From: Tridacna crocea
Lineage: Eukaryota; Mollusca; Bivalvia; Cardiida; Cardiidae
Assembly (NCBI GenBank): GCA_943736015.1
Contig: OX031058.1
Location: 3,921,001 to 3,985,000, forward strand
DNA length: 64,000 nucleotides
Direction: 5' to 3'
A program made the position numbers and the translations under genes. This document shows, in pieces, positions 42,261-52,796 of this stretch; the first letter of the stretch is position 1, and the number at the start of each line of letters is the position of its first letter. The notes below the pieces were generated by a model, which was given only the letters and a program-made list of their open reading frames with translations, had not been told where the DNA came from and ran no database searches.

Positions 42261-42768
42261 AGCCTGATTCCCTGAAAAAGATTGCAGGGCCTTTTTCCCT
42301 GACTGAGAATGTCGGGCCTTATTCCCTCACTGATAGTGACAGGCCTTTTTCCCTGACTGAGAATGCTAGGCCCATGTAATTGCAAGATTAAGGATGCTGT
42401 TGTCAAGGCTGTCTCGCTCAGGGAATAGGGCCTGACACTCAGGGAATAAGGTCCAACAATGTCAGTCAGGGAAGAGAGCTTGACACTCAAAGTCATCGAA
42501 TAAGTACAACACTTTCAGTCAGGGAATAAGTACTGACACTCTTAGGGAATAGGGCCCGACACTCAGGAAAAAGTACTGACACTCTCAATCAGGGAATAGG
42601 GCCCGATACTCAGGAAAAAGTACTGACACTTTCAATCAGGGAATAGGGCCCGACACTCAGGAAAACGTACTGACACTCCCAATCAGGGAATAGGGCCCGA
42701 CACTCAGAAAAAAGTACTGACTCTCAATCAGGGAATAGGGCACGACACTCTCAGTCAGGGATTTATTT
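42261..42768. repeat. Inverted minisatellite, 47 bp unit
   Basis: From about 42,417 the array runs in one direction with units containing CAGGGAATAGGGCCCGACAC and AAAAAGTACTGACACTCTC. At 42,261-42,374 the same unit occurs in the opposite direction (GGGCCTTATTCCCTCACTG). The arms face each other across about 40 bp. Minus-strand frames through the array (peptides like VGPYSLIGSVS) are judged by-products. Confidence 0.8.
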
Positions 42769-43084
42769 AAAAGTCTGACATAACTATGGTACCCGTAATG
42801 GCAATATTTCCTATGCCACAATTTGGGAACCGGTGTAATTTGAAACCTGTGAGCAAACTTCTGTTGGTTTAAAACATTGCAGCTACGAAGCCAAGTATTT
42901 ATAATAAATAGAAAAAAAATGTAAGTGTGAAACTTAGTTAAGGTGAACAAGTGCCTTGATAATAGACCTGTAGGCATCCAAGCAAAGGTCTGATGATAAT
43001 CATTATGACAAATTGATGTCTTGTCGTTCAATGCAGCCTTTTCCCTCAGAGAGAATTGTGTTTCATTCAGAAGGAATTTCACGC
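42769..43084. other. No gene recognised
   Basis: A minus frame continues from the minisatellite through 43,082 without domain similarity. Confidence 0.4.
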
Positions 43085-43264
43085 AACATTCTTAAGAATG
43101 TGTCTTTCTTATTCTTTAAGATTTTCTGACTGTGAAAGTAACAGAACTGATTAGCTAAACTGAATGGTTTATCCAAACTCAAGTTCTGTTACTTTCTTAT
43201 TCACAAAATTCTGAAGAACAAGACTAAGAATGTCCTTAAGTATGGTTGGTGAATATGGACCCAG
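43085..43264. mobile_element. Palindromic MITE (family D), copy 3
   Basis: Matches the 20.3 kb copy (AACATTCTTAAGAATGTGTC, AAGAACAAGACTAAGAATGT) and ends GGTTGGTGAATATGGACCC; the left terminus is truncated. Confidence 0.7.
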
Positions 43265-43365
43265 AAAATGCTGGTAACCAGCGTTTTAAAATTTATTTTT
43301 CAGCAATGTGTTCTACCCTATCAAAGATGGAGATAATCTGTTTAGCTACATTTAAGGCTGAATAC
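43264..43365 (+). mobile_element. Family A MITE fragment
   Basis: GAAAATGCTGGTAACCAGCG and a decayed R arm; no termini. Confidence 0.6.
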
Positions 43366-43587
43366 AAAATTTTGTCTTGTCGTGTACAGAGTCAATAGTA
43401 CAGTATGTGGAGTCTGCTTTTTCCAAATAGACACAAAAGCTGCCTCTAGGTGATAAATTTGCATGTTTCAAATGCATCACAAGCCATGTGAAGAAACTGA
43501 TTAAATATTGATTTTGCAATTGAAATATAATGTTATTTGCTATTTGAAAAGTTTTGAATAGCATTACTTGTGTTACAACTTAAACCC

Positions 43588-43821
43588 TTGATTCTTTACC
43601 AAATAGCAAAGCTTTTAGCCTTGTCCAAAGTTAAAGCATTGGCAGACATCATAATTATCAAATATTATTCAAAACACAAAATTTGTCTTTTATAGGGATG
43701 AAAACATATAGGGAAAAGGAGAAAATGCTGGTTACCAGCATTTTCTCCTTTTCCCTAAAATGTTTTTAAAATTTTTCAAATCAGGATGGTTAAATGTTGA
43801 GATTGTGAAGTAAAAGGTTCA
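43588..43821 (-). mobile_element. Family A MITE, diverged arms
   Basis: The stem is well paired (ATAGGGAAAAGGAGAAAATG with CATTTTCTCCTTTTCCCTA) while the outer arms are decayed. GTGGG has changed to TAGGG, mirrored as CCCTA. Confidence 0.85.
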
Positions 43822-43913
43822 TGCACATAATTTATGAAATGGACTTTCTCGTTCATTTTTTTTTACAATTTCAAAGCTCTTTTAGTACAAATATCTCGCT
43901 ACAAAGTTGGCAA

Positions 43914-43952
43914 TGTAGATCAGAGATCAGACTGTATGTTCTGTGCAGTCTA
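43914..43952. repeat. GATC hairpin
   Basis: TGTAGATCAGAGATCAGACT, then TGTGCAGTCTAA. Confidence 0.55.
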
Positions 43953-45397
43953 ATATAAATCTGCATAAACTGCAGAAGCAATTAAACCTTGGTCCAAGGC
44001 TATGAAAGATAAGTATTGAATGTAAAATTACAATGACTCGGGTATCAAAGCTACAGAGCTCTAGTATAAATGCTACAGGGCTGTAGTGGAACTCTCTGCA
44101 CCAATCGTCAGGTTGTTTCTTTCTGTTTTTGCTTGAATACTGTCTGAATCAGCGGTCAAATTTTCTAATTTGGTTGCACATATAACATTATAGGCAATAA
44201 CTATAGACAGTAGCCATTAAGCTATTTTCATTTACTGTGCGTGATTATCAATCAGTGAAAATTTCTGTATTCTATGATAGACATGTTTTAGTTGGCCTTG
44301 GGTTGACACATTTCTAGTTTATTTTCTCCTACCCTGAGATCACATAAGAGTAAGCCCTAAACATGTATATTACATTAGATGCTAGTCAGATCAAAACCAG
44401 TGGAACAGTGTTTGAAACAAATTACATTTACAGCAGTCTTTCACCATTAACAGTCAGATTTATTATATTTTATCTTATTTACTTTGGCCATGTAACTATA
44501 GGATTTATATATATTTTACTACTAGGATTGTTTGCCTAGGCAGGAGGGGTCCTTGTCAAAGATAATTCATACTTATTTACTTTGTCAACATTAACTATTT
44601 GCTTCCACTGAGATAGTGGAGAGAAAAAATTCTGAAGATCGTGATCAACTTAACCATTTACCTAACACTGAGTATTTTGTACTTTTTGCATATAGTACAC
44701 AGAAGGCGTCAAAGTTTTATATATAAACTGTTTTGGCAATGCTGACAATTTTTGCATTCTGTAGGGTGTTGAAGTGTTTTTTTGGTTACAGTGAGTGAGA
44801 CTTGAAATCGGATTGAAACAAGTGTTTGGTCATGTCTTTCCTGAAAACGGAAAGTAAGGGAGATTTTCTTCTTCCATTTGATAAATAAGGAGAAGATTAA
44901 AAAAGAAATGGAGGTTGCCAAATTTTCAGATAGCGACAGTTAAAAAACATACCAAATATAGCAGGCAGTCATTCCTTTCCAGAACAATACAGTAATCTTA
45001 ACTGACCCTGAATCTAAGATTTACATTTGTCATTGATTAATTACAGCCAGAAACAGCCTTTACCTTGCAAGAATTAGCATTGTTCTTCCTAATTAAGTGA
45101 CATGGACATTCTTATTGCTGAAGATGTATACATTATTACAGTTTCAGTAAAGAAGAAAAAATATTTCTGGTGGTATTTCTAGTGCGCTCTTAGCCATTTA
45201 AGATACTTTTCTTAGAATATCTGGCAAAGAAGCAGGTATTGTAGATCCAAGGTTAGTATTAAATGCATGTTCCGTACTGTCAGATATTGACCTACAATGT
45301 CTGCATAGGTAATTGCATCAGGGGTCAGTGTTACAAGTGTTAATAATTTCTTTTGGCCTCAAAGATTCCATTTCCAAATTCAGAATAGTCCCAGGGC
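43953..45397. other. No gene recognised
   Basis: About 1.4 kb with no family A copy and no convincing exon, the longest unexplained interval before 51 kb. Confidence 0.45.
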
Positions 45398-45790
45398 TTT
45401 AAGTATGTGTTGATGACCTGCCTAAGAAGTTTATTGCCATTGGAAACTTATGTGAAAGACCTCTCTTGGCATTCTGTTTTCAACCCTTAACCTATTATCA
45501 CACAATCCCTACCTTTGACGACCCTTTGAAAGAAGCCTTTTGAAAACATTTTGGGAAAAGGAGAAAATGCTGGTAACCAGCATTTTCTCCTTTTCCCACA
45601 ATGCTTTCTACCCTTTTACAAAACAAATTTCAAATTTTCAGTCACTTTTATTTAGTCGTCTGCAAATGCTTTCAATTTGGACAAGCCTAAAATTTTGTTA
45701 TTTGGTAATGAGTTAAGTATGTGTGTGTCAGTGACCTGCGTAAGAAGTTTATGGCCATTATGGAAACCAATGTGAAAGACCTCTTTTTCT
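45398..45790 (+). repeat. Direct duplication around a MITE
   Basis: TTAAGTATGTGTTGATGACC … GTGAAAGACCTCT at 45,398-45,475 recurs at 45,713-45,790. The first unit begins at an unoccupied TTAA, the second directly after a family A copy. Confidence 0.75.
45487..45716 (+). mobile_element. Family A MITE, near consensus
   Basis: Complete, between two copies of a 75 bp duplication. Confidence 0.92.
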
Positions 45791-45805
45791 ACAATGTTTT
45801 CTACC

Positions 45806-46035
45806 TTAAATTCTTTGCCAAACAACAAGATTTCAGACATGTCCAAATTCAAAGCACTTGCAGACGAGAATTAAATCTGACTGAAAAAATTAAAATTTCC
45901 TATGGTAAAGGTAGAAAACTTTGTGAAAAAAGGAGAAAATTCTGGTTACCAGCATTTCCTCCTTTTCCCACAATGTTTTCAAAAAGCGTCTTTCTCAGGG
46001 TCATTAAAAGTCTGGATGGTGTGGTAAACGGTTAA
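45806..46035 (-). mobile_element. Family A MITE
   Basis: Complete. The left stem is decayed (ACTTTGTGAAAAAAGG) but the right stem is consensus. Confidence 0.9.
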
Positions 46036-46054
46036 CAAAGACAGTGATTATCAT

Positions 46055-46139
46055 ATGAGCCACATTACTGTTATTTTGTTTTCTGCAAATGCTTCTAATT
46101 TGGACAAGTCTAAAATGTTGTTCTTTGGTGAAGAGTTAA
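46055..46139 (+). mobile_element. Family A R-arm fragment
   Basis: TTTTGTTTTCTGCAAATGCT to GGTGAAGAGTTAA. Confidence 0.7.
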
Positions 46140-46607
46140 GCCATTGTCAGAATAGACAACTCTTATTTAGTTGAAACTTTTTTAACAAGTATAGAAATTG
46201 CTGTATGCAATAATTCTTTCATAAGCCATAGAAAATAAACAGGGACAAAATGTAATGGTTTGATAAAATCATAAGCTTATTTTAAAAGTTTTTTGATTAA
46301 GTTATATCAGGAAAGGGTTCAAGCACTAAGGTCCATACAAACAGTATAAAGGCTGTTTGGCAAAAGTTTTGATGGGTTTTAAACTCCTGAGATAAATGTG
46401 TGAGTCACAATCTACAAGACTGTGGGATGCTACCCATGGGTTACAGAGTTGTCTTTCCTACCTAATTACGATTTATACATAGAAAGAAATTACTCTGTAC
46501 CATTCTTTTATTTCTCTTTCTTCTTGCTTGGTATTTCAATGCTAGTTTTATCATTATTTCACTTATACCACAGGGGTCAATTTGCCTATTCATGCTTTTT
46601 TTGGGTA
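46140..46607. other. No gene recognised
   Basis: A 93-codon plus frame at 46,422 is hydrophobic because it translates a T-rich SINE tail. Confidence 0.45.
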
Positions 46608-46842
46608 TTTTTTTTTTTTTACACAAGTAATTCATACAGTATTCTTTACAAGCCACTGGCTGCTTTCCCACAGACCCATTGTCAAAACAATGAAAAGAAG
46701 TGAGAGAGGAATGAATTCTGTAGCATGACCATCATCTATCCTATTTCTATCCAGGAAAAAAACTGGCAGAGCCTGGAATTTGAACCAACAACCCATCTGT
46801 TCTGAAATCCTGTATACTACAGACTGCTACAGGGACTCTGCA
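46608..46842 (-). mobile_element. tRNA-derived SINE, second family, copy 1
   Basis: Minus-strand head with closable acceptor ends (GCAGAG…CTCTGC), an A-box-like CTGTAGCAGTCTGTAGTATA and B box GGTTCAAATTCC. The body has GGGAAAGCAGCCAGTGGCTT and ends in a poly-A tail of about 14 (T run at 46,607-46,620). Confidence 0.65.
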
Positions 46843-46882
46843 TCAAGCAGTTATCAGCCTGATATTACTATGTTTGCTCTTT

Positions 46883-47117
46883 CATAGTTCCCTGAAGCTG
46901 AACTGTTCAGGACATCTTAGTACCCTGAAGCCAAACTGTTTAGGAGATCATAGTCCCCTGAAGCTGAACTGTTCAGGACATCATAGTCCCCTGAAGCGGA
47001 ATTGTTGAGGACATCATTGTCCCCTGAAGCTGAACTGTTCAGGATATCATAGTCCCTTGATGCTAAACTGTTCAAGACATCATAATTCCCTGAAGCAGAA
47101 CTGTACAGGAAATCACA
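46883..47117. repeat. Minisatellite, 33 bp unit, seven copies
   Basis: Unit CATAGTCCCCTGAAGCTGAA + CTGTTCAGGACAT. On the minus strand the period of 11 codons gives an open repeat YDVLNSSASGD for six units before a stop. There is no start codon or neighbouring exon. Confidence 0.85.
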
Positions 47118-47248
47118 GTTTTTGGAAAAAGAGAAAGAGTTTTCTACCCTTTTAAAGAAAAAAACCCATTATCTGAGCCACATCTAATTATTTGTGTGCA
47201 CATGCCTTGAATTTTGGCTAGACAAAAATTCTGTTGTTTGGTTATTAA
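47118..47248 (+). mobile_element. Family A MITE fragment
   Basis: Decayed R half: AGTTTTCTACCCTTTTAAAG to TTCTGTTGTTTGGTTATTAA. Confidence 0.55.
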
Positions 47249-47269
47249 AACCAATGCTCTTCTATGTCC

Positions 47270-47472
47270 CTGTACTGGACAGTCCAGAGTTTTAAACAAT
47301 TGTTGTAAAAGGAGAAAATGATGGAAACCAGAATTTATTTTGTCTCCTATTCCCACAATGTTATCTACCCTTTCTAAAACAACTCTCATTATTCAAGCAA
47401 TAATTTCTTTTTCATCTGCCAAAACTTTCAATATAGACAGCTCTGAACATTTGTTTTGAGGGAGGGTATTAA
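47270..47472 (+). mobile_element. Family A MITE, degenerate
   Basis: Stem trace (GTAAAAGGAGAAAATGATGG, CTATTCCCACAATGTTATC) and R arm to GGGTATTAA. Confidence 0.6.
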
Positions 47473-48070
47473 TACAATTTCAACATGCTACCTTTTGCTG
47501 AGCTATATGAAAATAGTTGTTGCAGTGATTGTCACTTATGGATTAGTTCTTGTAGCATGCAGGTAATTTATAAGATGAAGTCAAACTTGAAAACCCATTG
47601 GAATACTCTTTCATTTATTTACATATCTTTTAGTGAGATTTTAAAAGCTTATTCATCAAAACAAGTTCTTACACAAACTGTAATATTATATCTTTAGATA
47701 GATCTTTTGGCAAACTGTCAATAACCGACGACAATTTCTTTAGTCACGTCTAGCACCAGGATTTGTCCATGTTCCAGTGTGAACTTTGGGCAGTGATATG
47801 ATTTAAATAATTCATGGCTTATTAATTGAATAAAAAGATAACTGAAGTAGATTAATTTTATATGTCATTTGTGAATGAATGATTGATTGATTATGAACAT
47901 AGAGGATGACATTGGGGGGGCACATGTGTCATCGTGGCATTGTTTTTATTTCACAGCCATCTTGATGACTAATCAGAGAATCTTGTAACAATGAAGAGTG
48001 GATATTTGCTGGTCAAATGTTAAAATTCAACTGATTTTTGTGTGGTGAAATTTGGAATTTTTTTTTTAAT
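47473..48070. other. No gene recognised
   Basis: AT-rich; a 70-codon plus frame at 47,485 has no domain. Confidence 0.45.
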
Positions 48071-48300
48071 TGCTTTCCCTCTCAAGCTAAGGTTTTAAGG
48101 ACCCCAGTGAAAAGGGCTTTTGAATTGTGGGAAAAGGAAAACCAGCACCAGCATCTTCCCAGGATGTTTTCAAAGACAAATCCCGCTATTTAAGCCACAG
48201 TGAGTTTGTTACTTGCATTTTCTCCATTTTCCACAGTGGTTTCTGAAGAGCCTTTTTCTTCAGGGTTGCTAAAACTCTGGATTGCGTGGTGTCAGGTTAA
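48071..48300 (-). mobile_element. Family A MITE, degenerate composite
   Basis: A first stem trace (GTGGGAAAAGGAAAACCAGC) and a second right stem (GCATTTTCTCCATTTTCCAC), ending GGTGTCAGGTTAA. Probably two overlapping old copies. Confidence 0.5.
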
Positions 48301-48602
48301 ATGAAATTGCACCTATCCACCGGGTGTATAAGGTATTTTCTTCAAAGGAAGTTCCGATAGTAAATGTAAAGGGCCAGCTTATCTGTTTGCTGACAGACCT
48401 GTACACAAAACATGAAACCCTGTTCCTTATTAAATGACTGATTTTAGCATGTGATGTCCATATCAAACTGCATTATTGGACATAATGCAGCCATGCCCTA
48501 GACTGCTTACCCAAACTGTTGTTAATTTTATGACAATTTTATAGAAGATTATCTAGACTGCATCTGGAATGTCTAGTCTGACATTCAATCTTGATCTACT
48601 CT

Positions 48603-48828
48603 ATTAAATTCCATATCGGATGACAATATTTAGCCTGTCTCAAATTGAAGATACTTGCATATAATTTAATTGTGGCTGAAATTACTGCTTTGTATTTAAA
48701 GAATGAGAAATATCGCTGGTAAAGGAGGAAATGCTGAAACCATTGTTTTCTCCTCTTTTTCCACAATTTTTTGAGATGTCTTCTTCAGGGTCTCACATTT
48801 ATGAGAGTTAATTAGTAAAGGGTCAAGG
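48603..48828 (-). mobile_element. Family A MITE, old copy
   Basis: R arm (GGATGACAATATTTAGCCTG), imperfect stem (GGTAAAGGAGGAAATGCTGA) and reduced L arm. Confidence 0.6.
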
Positions 48829-49162
48829 ATTTTGATCTTTAATTTTGAGGGTACCTTAGAGATTAAAAAGTATATGTGATTCAGATCTTTATTTTTCTGT
48901 CAGAGGTTGTGATTTACCTATGATTCTTTTAGAAAGTTCTCTGATAAGCTGTGAATGGAAATATGTAGGGCATATAAATTATGGCTTGCTTGTATTGATG
49001 ATATAAATTTGAGTGTTCTAAAATGTGTAAAGTTTATTGATTTTGAACTCCATGTCTATGGTTGGGAAATATTTTAGATCTGTGTGTTTTCTTTTGGGAT
49101 TTAAAAGTTTTGTGTCCCTGAGCTAAAACGTAATGGATCAAGATCAACCTGTACTGTCTTAC
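48829..49162. other. No gene recognised
   Basis: AT-rich spacer. Confidence 0.4.
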
Positions 49163-49393
49163 TTAACCTTTTTCCTAACAGTCACATATTGTAACAACCC
49201 TGAAAAAGAAAGCTTAAGAAAACATTATGGGAAAAGGAGAGAATGTTGGTAACCAGCATTTTCTCCTTTTCTCAAAATGCTTTTTGCCCTTTCTTAGATA
49301 AATCCTTCTGTGTGAGACACCTAATTTGTCATCTGTAAATATTTTCAGTTTGGAGTATGGTAGTTGAAAATTTTGTGGTTCGATGAAGAGTAA
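49163..49393 (+). mobile_element. Family A MITE, diverged
   Basis: TTAACCTTTTTCCTAACAGT at the left, a well-kept stem and a decayed R arm; the right end is GTAA. Confidence 0.85.
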
Positions 49394-49959
49394 AAATTAC
49401 TATTTTGATTGAACTGTAGGTTATATTTAAAAGATCAAGATTTAGGACTCTCTCTGTGGAATATTTAATGTGAAAAAGTGATGACCTCAAGAAGAATTAT
49501 TTTTGTGGTAAAATTTATCATTTGGAAGCTGCATAATTTTGTCTTTGATTGTTAGTGATAGAAAGTGAAAATTATTACTTGGTCTAGGTTTTTCAAGGTG
49601 AATCGATCTGCTGCAGGTGAATTGTGAAAATGTCCATGTAAAAAATTAATAATAGAAATTAGATCTAGATCTGCCATGACTAAAGTAGTCTATTTGTCAA
49701 AAATGATAAAGTCAAAAAATTGTTCTTGATGGGCAATTTCTTATTTTGCCATGTTTTTAAAACTTAAAGCAAGAGACAGAAAAAAGTCTGATAGTGATGA
49801 CGTCCTTGAAATAAATCTTTTATCAAACAGGGTAACACGCCTTGTGTTGGGCCTTTGACCAAATTTTTATGTGCTCCCAATGGTTATGGAGAACTTTTCT
49901 AAAGTTTGAAAAAAGTTCTTTAATCCATGCTGTCCTAGAGTTTCTTGAGAGTCCTCAGC
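49394..49959. other. No gene recognised
   Basis: AT-rich spacer without a recognised repeat. Confidence 0.4.
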
Positions 49960-50115
49960 AGAATATTCTTTCTAAGCCACTGGATGCTTTCCCACATAAC
50001 CATTGTTAAAACAGTGATCAAGGCTTAGAGTGGAATGGATCCTGTTGCAATGACTATCATCTCGTTTTCAAGGACTGTACACTACCAATTGTGCTATGGT
50101 GGCTTTGCTGTTTAC
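49960..50115 (-). mobile_element. tRNA-derived SINE, second family, copy 2
   Basis: AAGCCACTGGATGCTTTCCC and CAATGACTATCATCTCG align with the copy at 46.6 kb. The head is partial and the poly-A tail is missing. Confidence 0.55.
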
Positions 50116-50856
50116 AGTGTTTATGGGGTTTTGGGTTTTGTTTGTCTTGACAGCTGTTTGCCTTGAAGTGTCCCTTTAAAGTTAAAATATCATTCCACAT
50201 TTTCATCCAAATAATGAGAAATACAAAAAGAGAATAGAAGGATCAATGTATGTTAATGTAAAGATAAGACACCAATGCTTTCAGATGATACAGCATGCAG
50301 CATCAATAAAACTGGCTGATGCGGTATGATGCCGCAACCCCTACTAGCATAGCCTCACGGCTTTGGAGCTCAATTTCACCACACCAATCAAAGTAACATG
50401 ATTACGCCTCTGCATATAGAAAGAAAGGTGTGCCAGTGAGGATGTTGAAAGAGCTTTTTGAATGATTATTCAACCGTGCCAGTTTCAAACAACAATTGCT
50501 GACTTGATTGAGTAGATTTGCATTGATCTCTGCTTGAAGACTGAAGGTGATATTTTCCATACACTGGTCGAAGACGTCTTTTAAAATTGTCAATTATTGG
50601 ACAGTGGAGAAATTGCTCTGTATTAACGATTCCCTCAGTTTTCGCAAAGCGTTTTGGAAATTACTGACTAGGCAGATCTGTTGGTTTATTTTTATCTGTT
50701 AATTTATTCGATTGATCAAATTCTTTTTGAAAGTCTATAATGTTGCATTTAACACAATGAAAGAACACTACAGGAATAAATCTTGAGGATTATTCACAAG
50801 AAGACAATGTTTGTCTCGTGGTTGTTTTAAAGCATAATAATGTCTTTGAGGATTTA
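50116..50856. other. No gene recognised
   Basis: No repeat identified; a 63-codon minus frame at 50,402-50,593 lacks a domain. Confidence 0.4.
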
Positions 50857-51003
50857 TGGTCCTACCAGCATTTTCTCGTTTTCCCACAATGTTTTCTACC
50901 CTTCTGGAAACAAATTTCAATTTTTGATATACGTTCTGATTGTTGTCTGGAAGTGCTGTCAGATTGGACCAGTCCAAAATTTTGTCATTTAGTAAAGAGG
51001 TAA
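50857..51003 (+). mobile_element. Family A MITE, L arm missing
   Basis: Right stem and R arm only, ending TTTAGTAAAGAGGTAA. The right-most family A copy in the window, 37 bp before a candidate start codon. Confidence 0.85.
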
Positions 51004-51040
51004 AGCAGAACACTATCAATGTGGATGGAGTTGTTTAACA

Positions 51041-51146
51041 ATGGGGAGAGACAGTGTAAACATGAAGCAACAGAACTGGATTTTACTAGGCATTGCTGCA
51101 GTTGGTGTCTGTGGTATTATCTGGTACTACCGACATAAAAGGCAAG
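51041..51146 (+). CDS. Candidate first exon, signal-anchor protein
   Basis: ATG at 51,041 opens 35 codons plus one base, followed by the donor GTAAATG. The peptide starts MGRDSVNMKQQN, then has a 17-residue hydrophobic span (WILLGIAAVGVCGIIWY, residues 13-29) and a basic stop-transfer tail YRHKRQ. This is the layout of an N-terminal signal anchor or a mitochondrial outer-membrane anchor. A second in-frame ATG is at residue 8. The sequence is non-repetitive, but no downstream exon could be paired with it. Family not recognised. The adjacent family A fragment would lie in the 5' UTR or promoter. Confidence 0.45.
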
Positions 51147-51181
51147 GTAAATGATCATTTCACCCATTAGGTTTAATCATA

Positions 51182-51221
51182 CCCCCCCCCCCCCCAACAC
51201 ACACACACACACACACACACC
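51182..51221. repeat. C run and (CA)n microsatellite
   Basis: Fourteen C followed by about twelve CA units, 35 bp into the putative first intron. Confidence 0.95.
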
Positions 51222-52242
51222 CATACACGTATTGCATTCGTTCTGAGGACCTTGAAACTTTACGTCATTATGAGGACTCACTGAAGCCATAGAGCTACAG
51301 AACTGGCAGTTTGTAATTACAATTATGTTCACACCCAGAAAAATATTTTTAACAAATATCAACGTTACACTCGGCTAGTATGACCTAAAAACGTTCAGAG
51401 GACTCTTCCTATTTTCCATACAAAGTGAGGACACGTTATGAGGACGTTTAATTCTTACATCAAAACGAGGACTTTGCTTGCACACTCGCAATTTTACAAC
51501 ATTGTTGGGACTTACGTGAGAATCACAAGATATGCGAAATACACTGATATTGTTTACTAATTACATACTGTACAGAACATACGCTCTTTTTCATATCAAC
51601 ATAATTGTATTACTTTTCACTCACACGGCAAACCCATGGTGGTAGCCGTGGAAAATGTAAATTCAAAACCATTTCAAATGTTAACATCTTAATATTTTAT
51701 CGCCAAATTCAAAATGATATCAATCAAAAAAGATTATTTAAGGATACAAGTTTTGAAAATGAACTGAATGAGAAATAGTCATATGGTATATTTAGCCAAC
51801 TGAAGCGGAACAGTAAAGTTTAGACTGAACAAAATAGCAACTGCCATTGCTGCACTGTTTTAGTGTTTCTTTATCTACAGTTGACTATTTTTTTCAAATG
51901 TCTTATTCTGATTTTCAAATGTCTTATTCTGATCTTTTGGACAATGATCTTGATAGTGTACGTCACGCTCTTGACTTTTTCCCCCTCTCCTACATTTACA
52001 AGAAATCCATTTATACCAGTAAATCTCCCTTTACCAACGAATTCTGTGATTCAACGACCAAAATGATGAGGGTTTTTAAAATACGATTTGTTCGAAAAAA
52101 AAAAAGTTAAATCCTTAAAGAGTTAAAGCGCCGAATTAATTAAATGGATTTAAATTTCTATAAAGAATAGCAGCCGAAATTTGCCATTTCAAGCCTCGAT
52201 CGTTCTAGTCTAAAAAGAGCAAAGCAAAAAAAAAAAAAAAAA
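51222..52242. other. No gene; scattered GAGGAC motifs
   Basis: GAGGAC occurs six times between 51,240 and 51,480. Its complement GTCCTC recurs in the repeats at 55.5-57 kb, suggesting an eroded member of that array. A short tandem (TTTCAAATGTCTTATTCTGA, twice) lies at 51,890-51,933. Confidence 0.45.
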
Positions 52243-52300
52243 CGTAGAACCAAGATTATGCTGCACATTTCATGTAGTCTGATCCTGATACACTCTATCC
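52243..52300. repeat. GATC hairpin
   Basis: GTAGAACCAAGATTATGCTG and CATGTAGTCTGATCCTGATA. Confidence 0.55.
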
Positions 52301-52741
52301 TCAAAACAACTAAATCCGTTTCATCGCTGAAAGGGTTGTGAAGGATCCAATACTCGTAAATTGCGTGCCCTTTTAACTCATTTCTTCCTAAAACAAGTGT
52401 TACCCAGTTACTTGAAAAAACGAAAGTGTAGAACATAAATTATCTTCGAACCGATACATGACTGCAGAGAAAAATGTTACGGAAAAGAGTGACGAACAAT
52501 TTCATCTGTTACCACAACCCCGTCAAAATGTCGTGTGATGTAAGGCGTAAAGGCGCAGAAAAATACCTGACTACAGGAGGTAATGCTTCAATTAATGAAT
52601 GGTGTTTATTGCAATGGCATTATTGTAGGACAAATCATTTCTGATACAACACCACATTAATCAAACATTTATCTCTACATGTATACATACATGCATTAAC
52701 CCTTGGGCTGCTAAGGGGTACTTACTGACCCTTTTGCATGC
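52301..52741. other. No gene recognised
   Basis: Spacer between two hairpin elements. Confidence 0.4.
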
Positions 52742-52796
52742 GGTGTGGATCAAGATCAGACAGCAAAATTCATGTAGTCTGATCATTGATCTATGT
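52742..52796. repeat. GATC hairpin
   Basis: GTGGATCAAGATCAGACAGC and ATGTAGTCTGATCATTGATC, a well-kept member. Confidence 0.65.

Noticed and set aside
42203-43082. Minus frames of 97 and 141 codons as a repeat protein
   Set aside because: They are translations of a minisatellite and of its flank, with no start or splice support and inconsistent frames between arms.
51019-51135. Alternative upstream ATG before the signal-anchor frame
   Set aside because: It is in another frame and gives a short peptide with no features; the 51,041 ATG gives a coherent membrane anchor.
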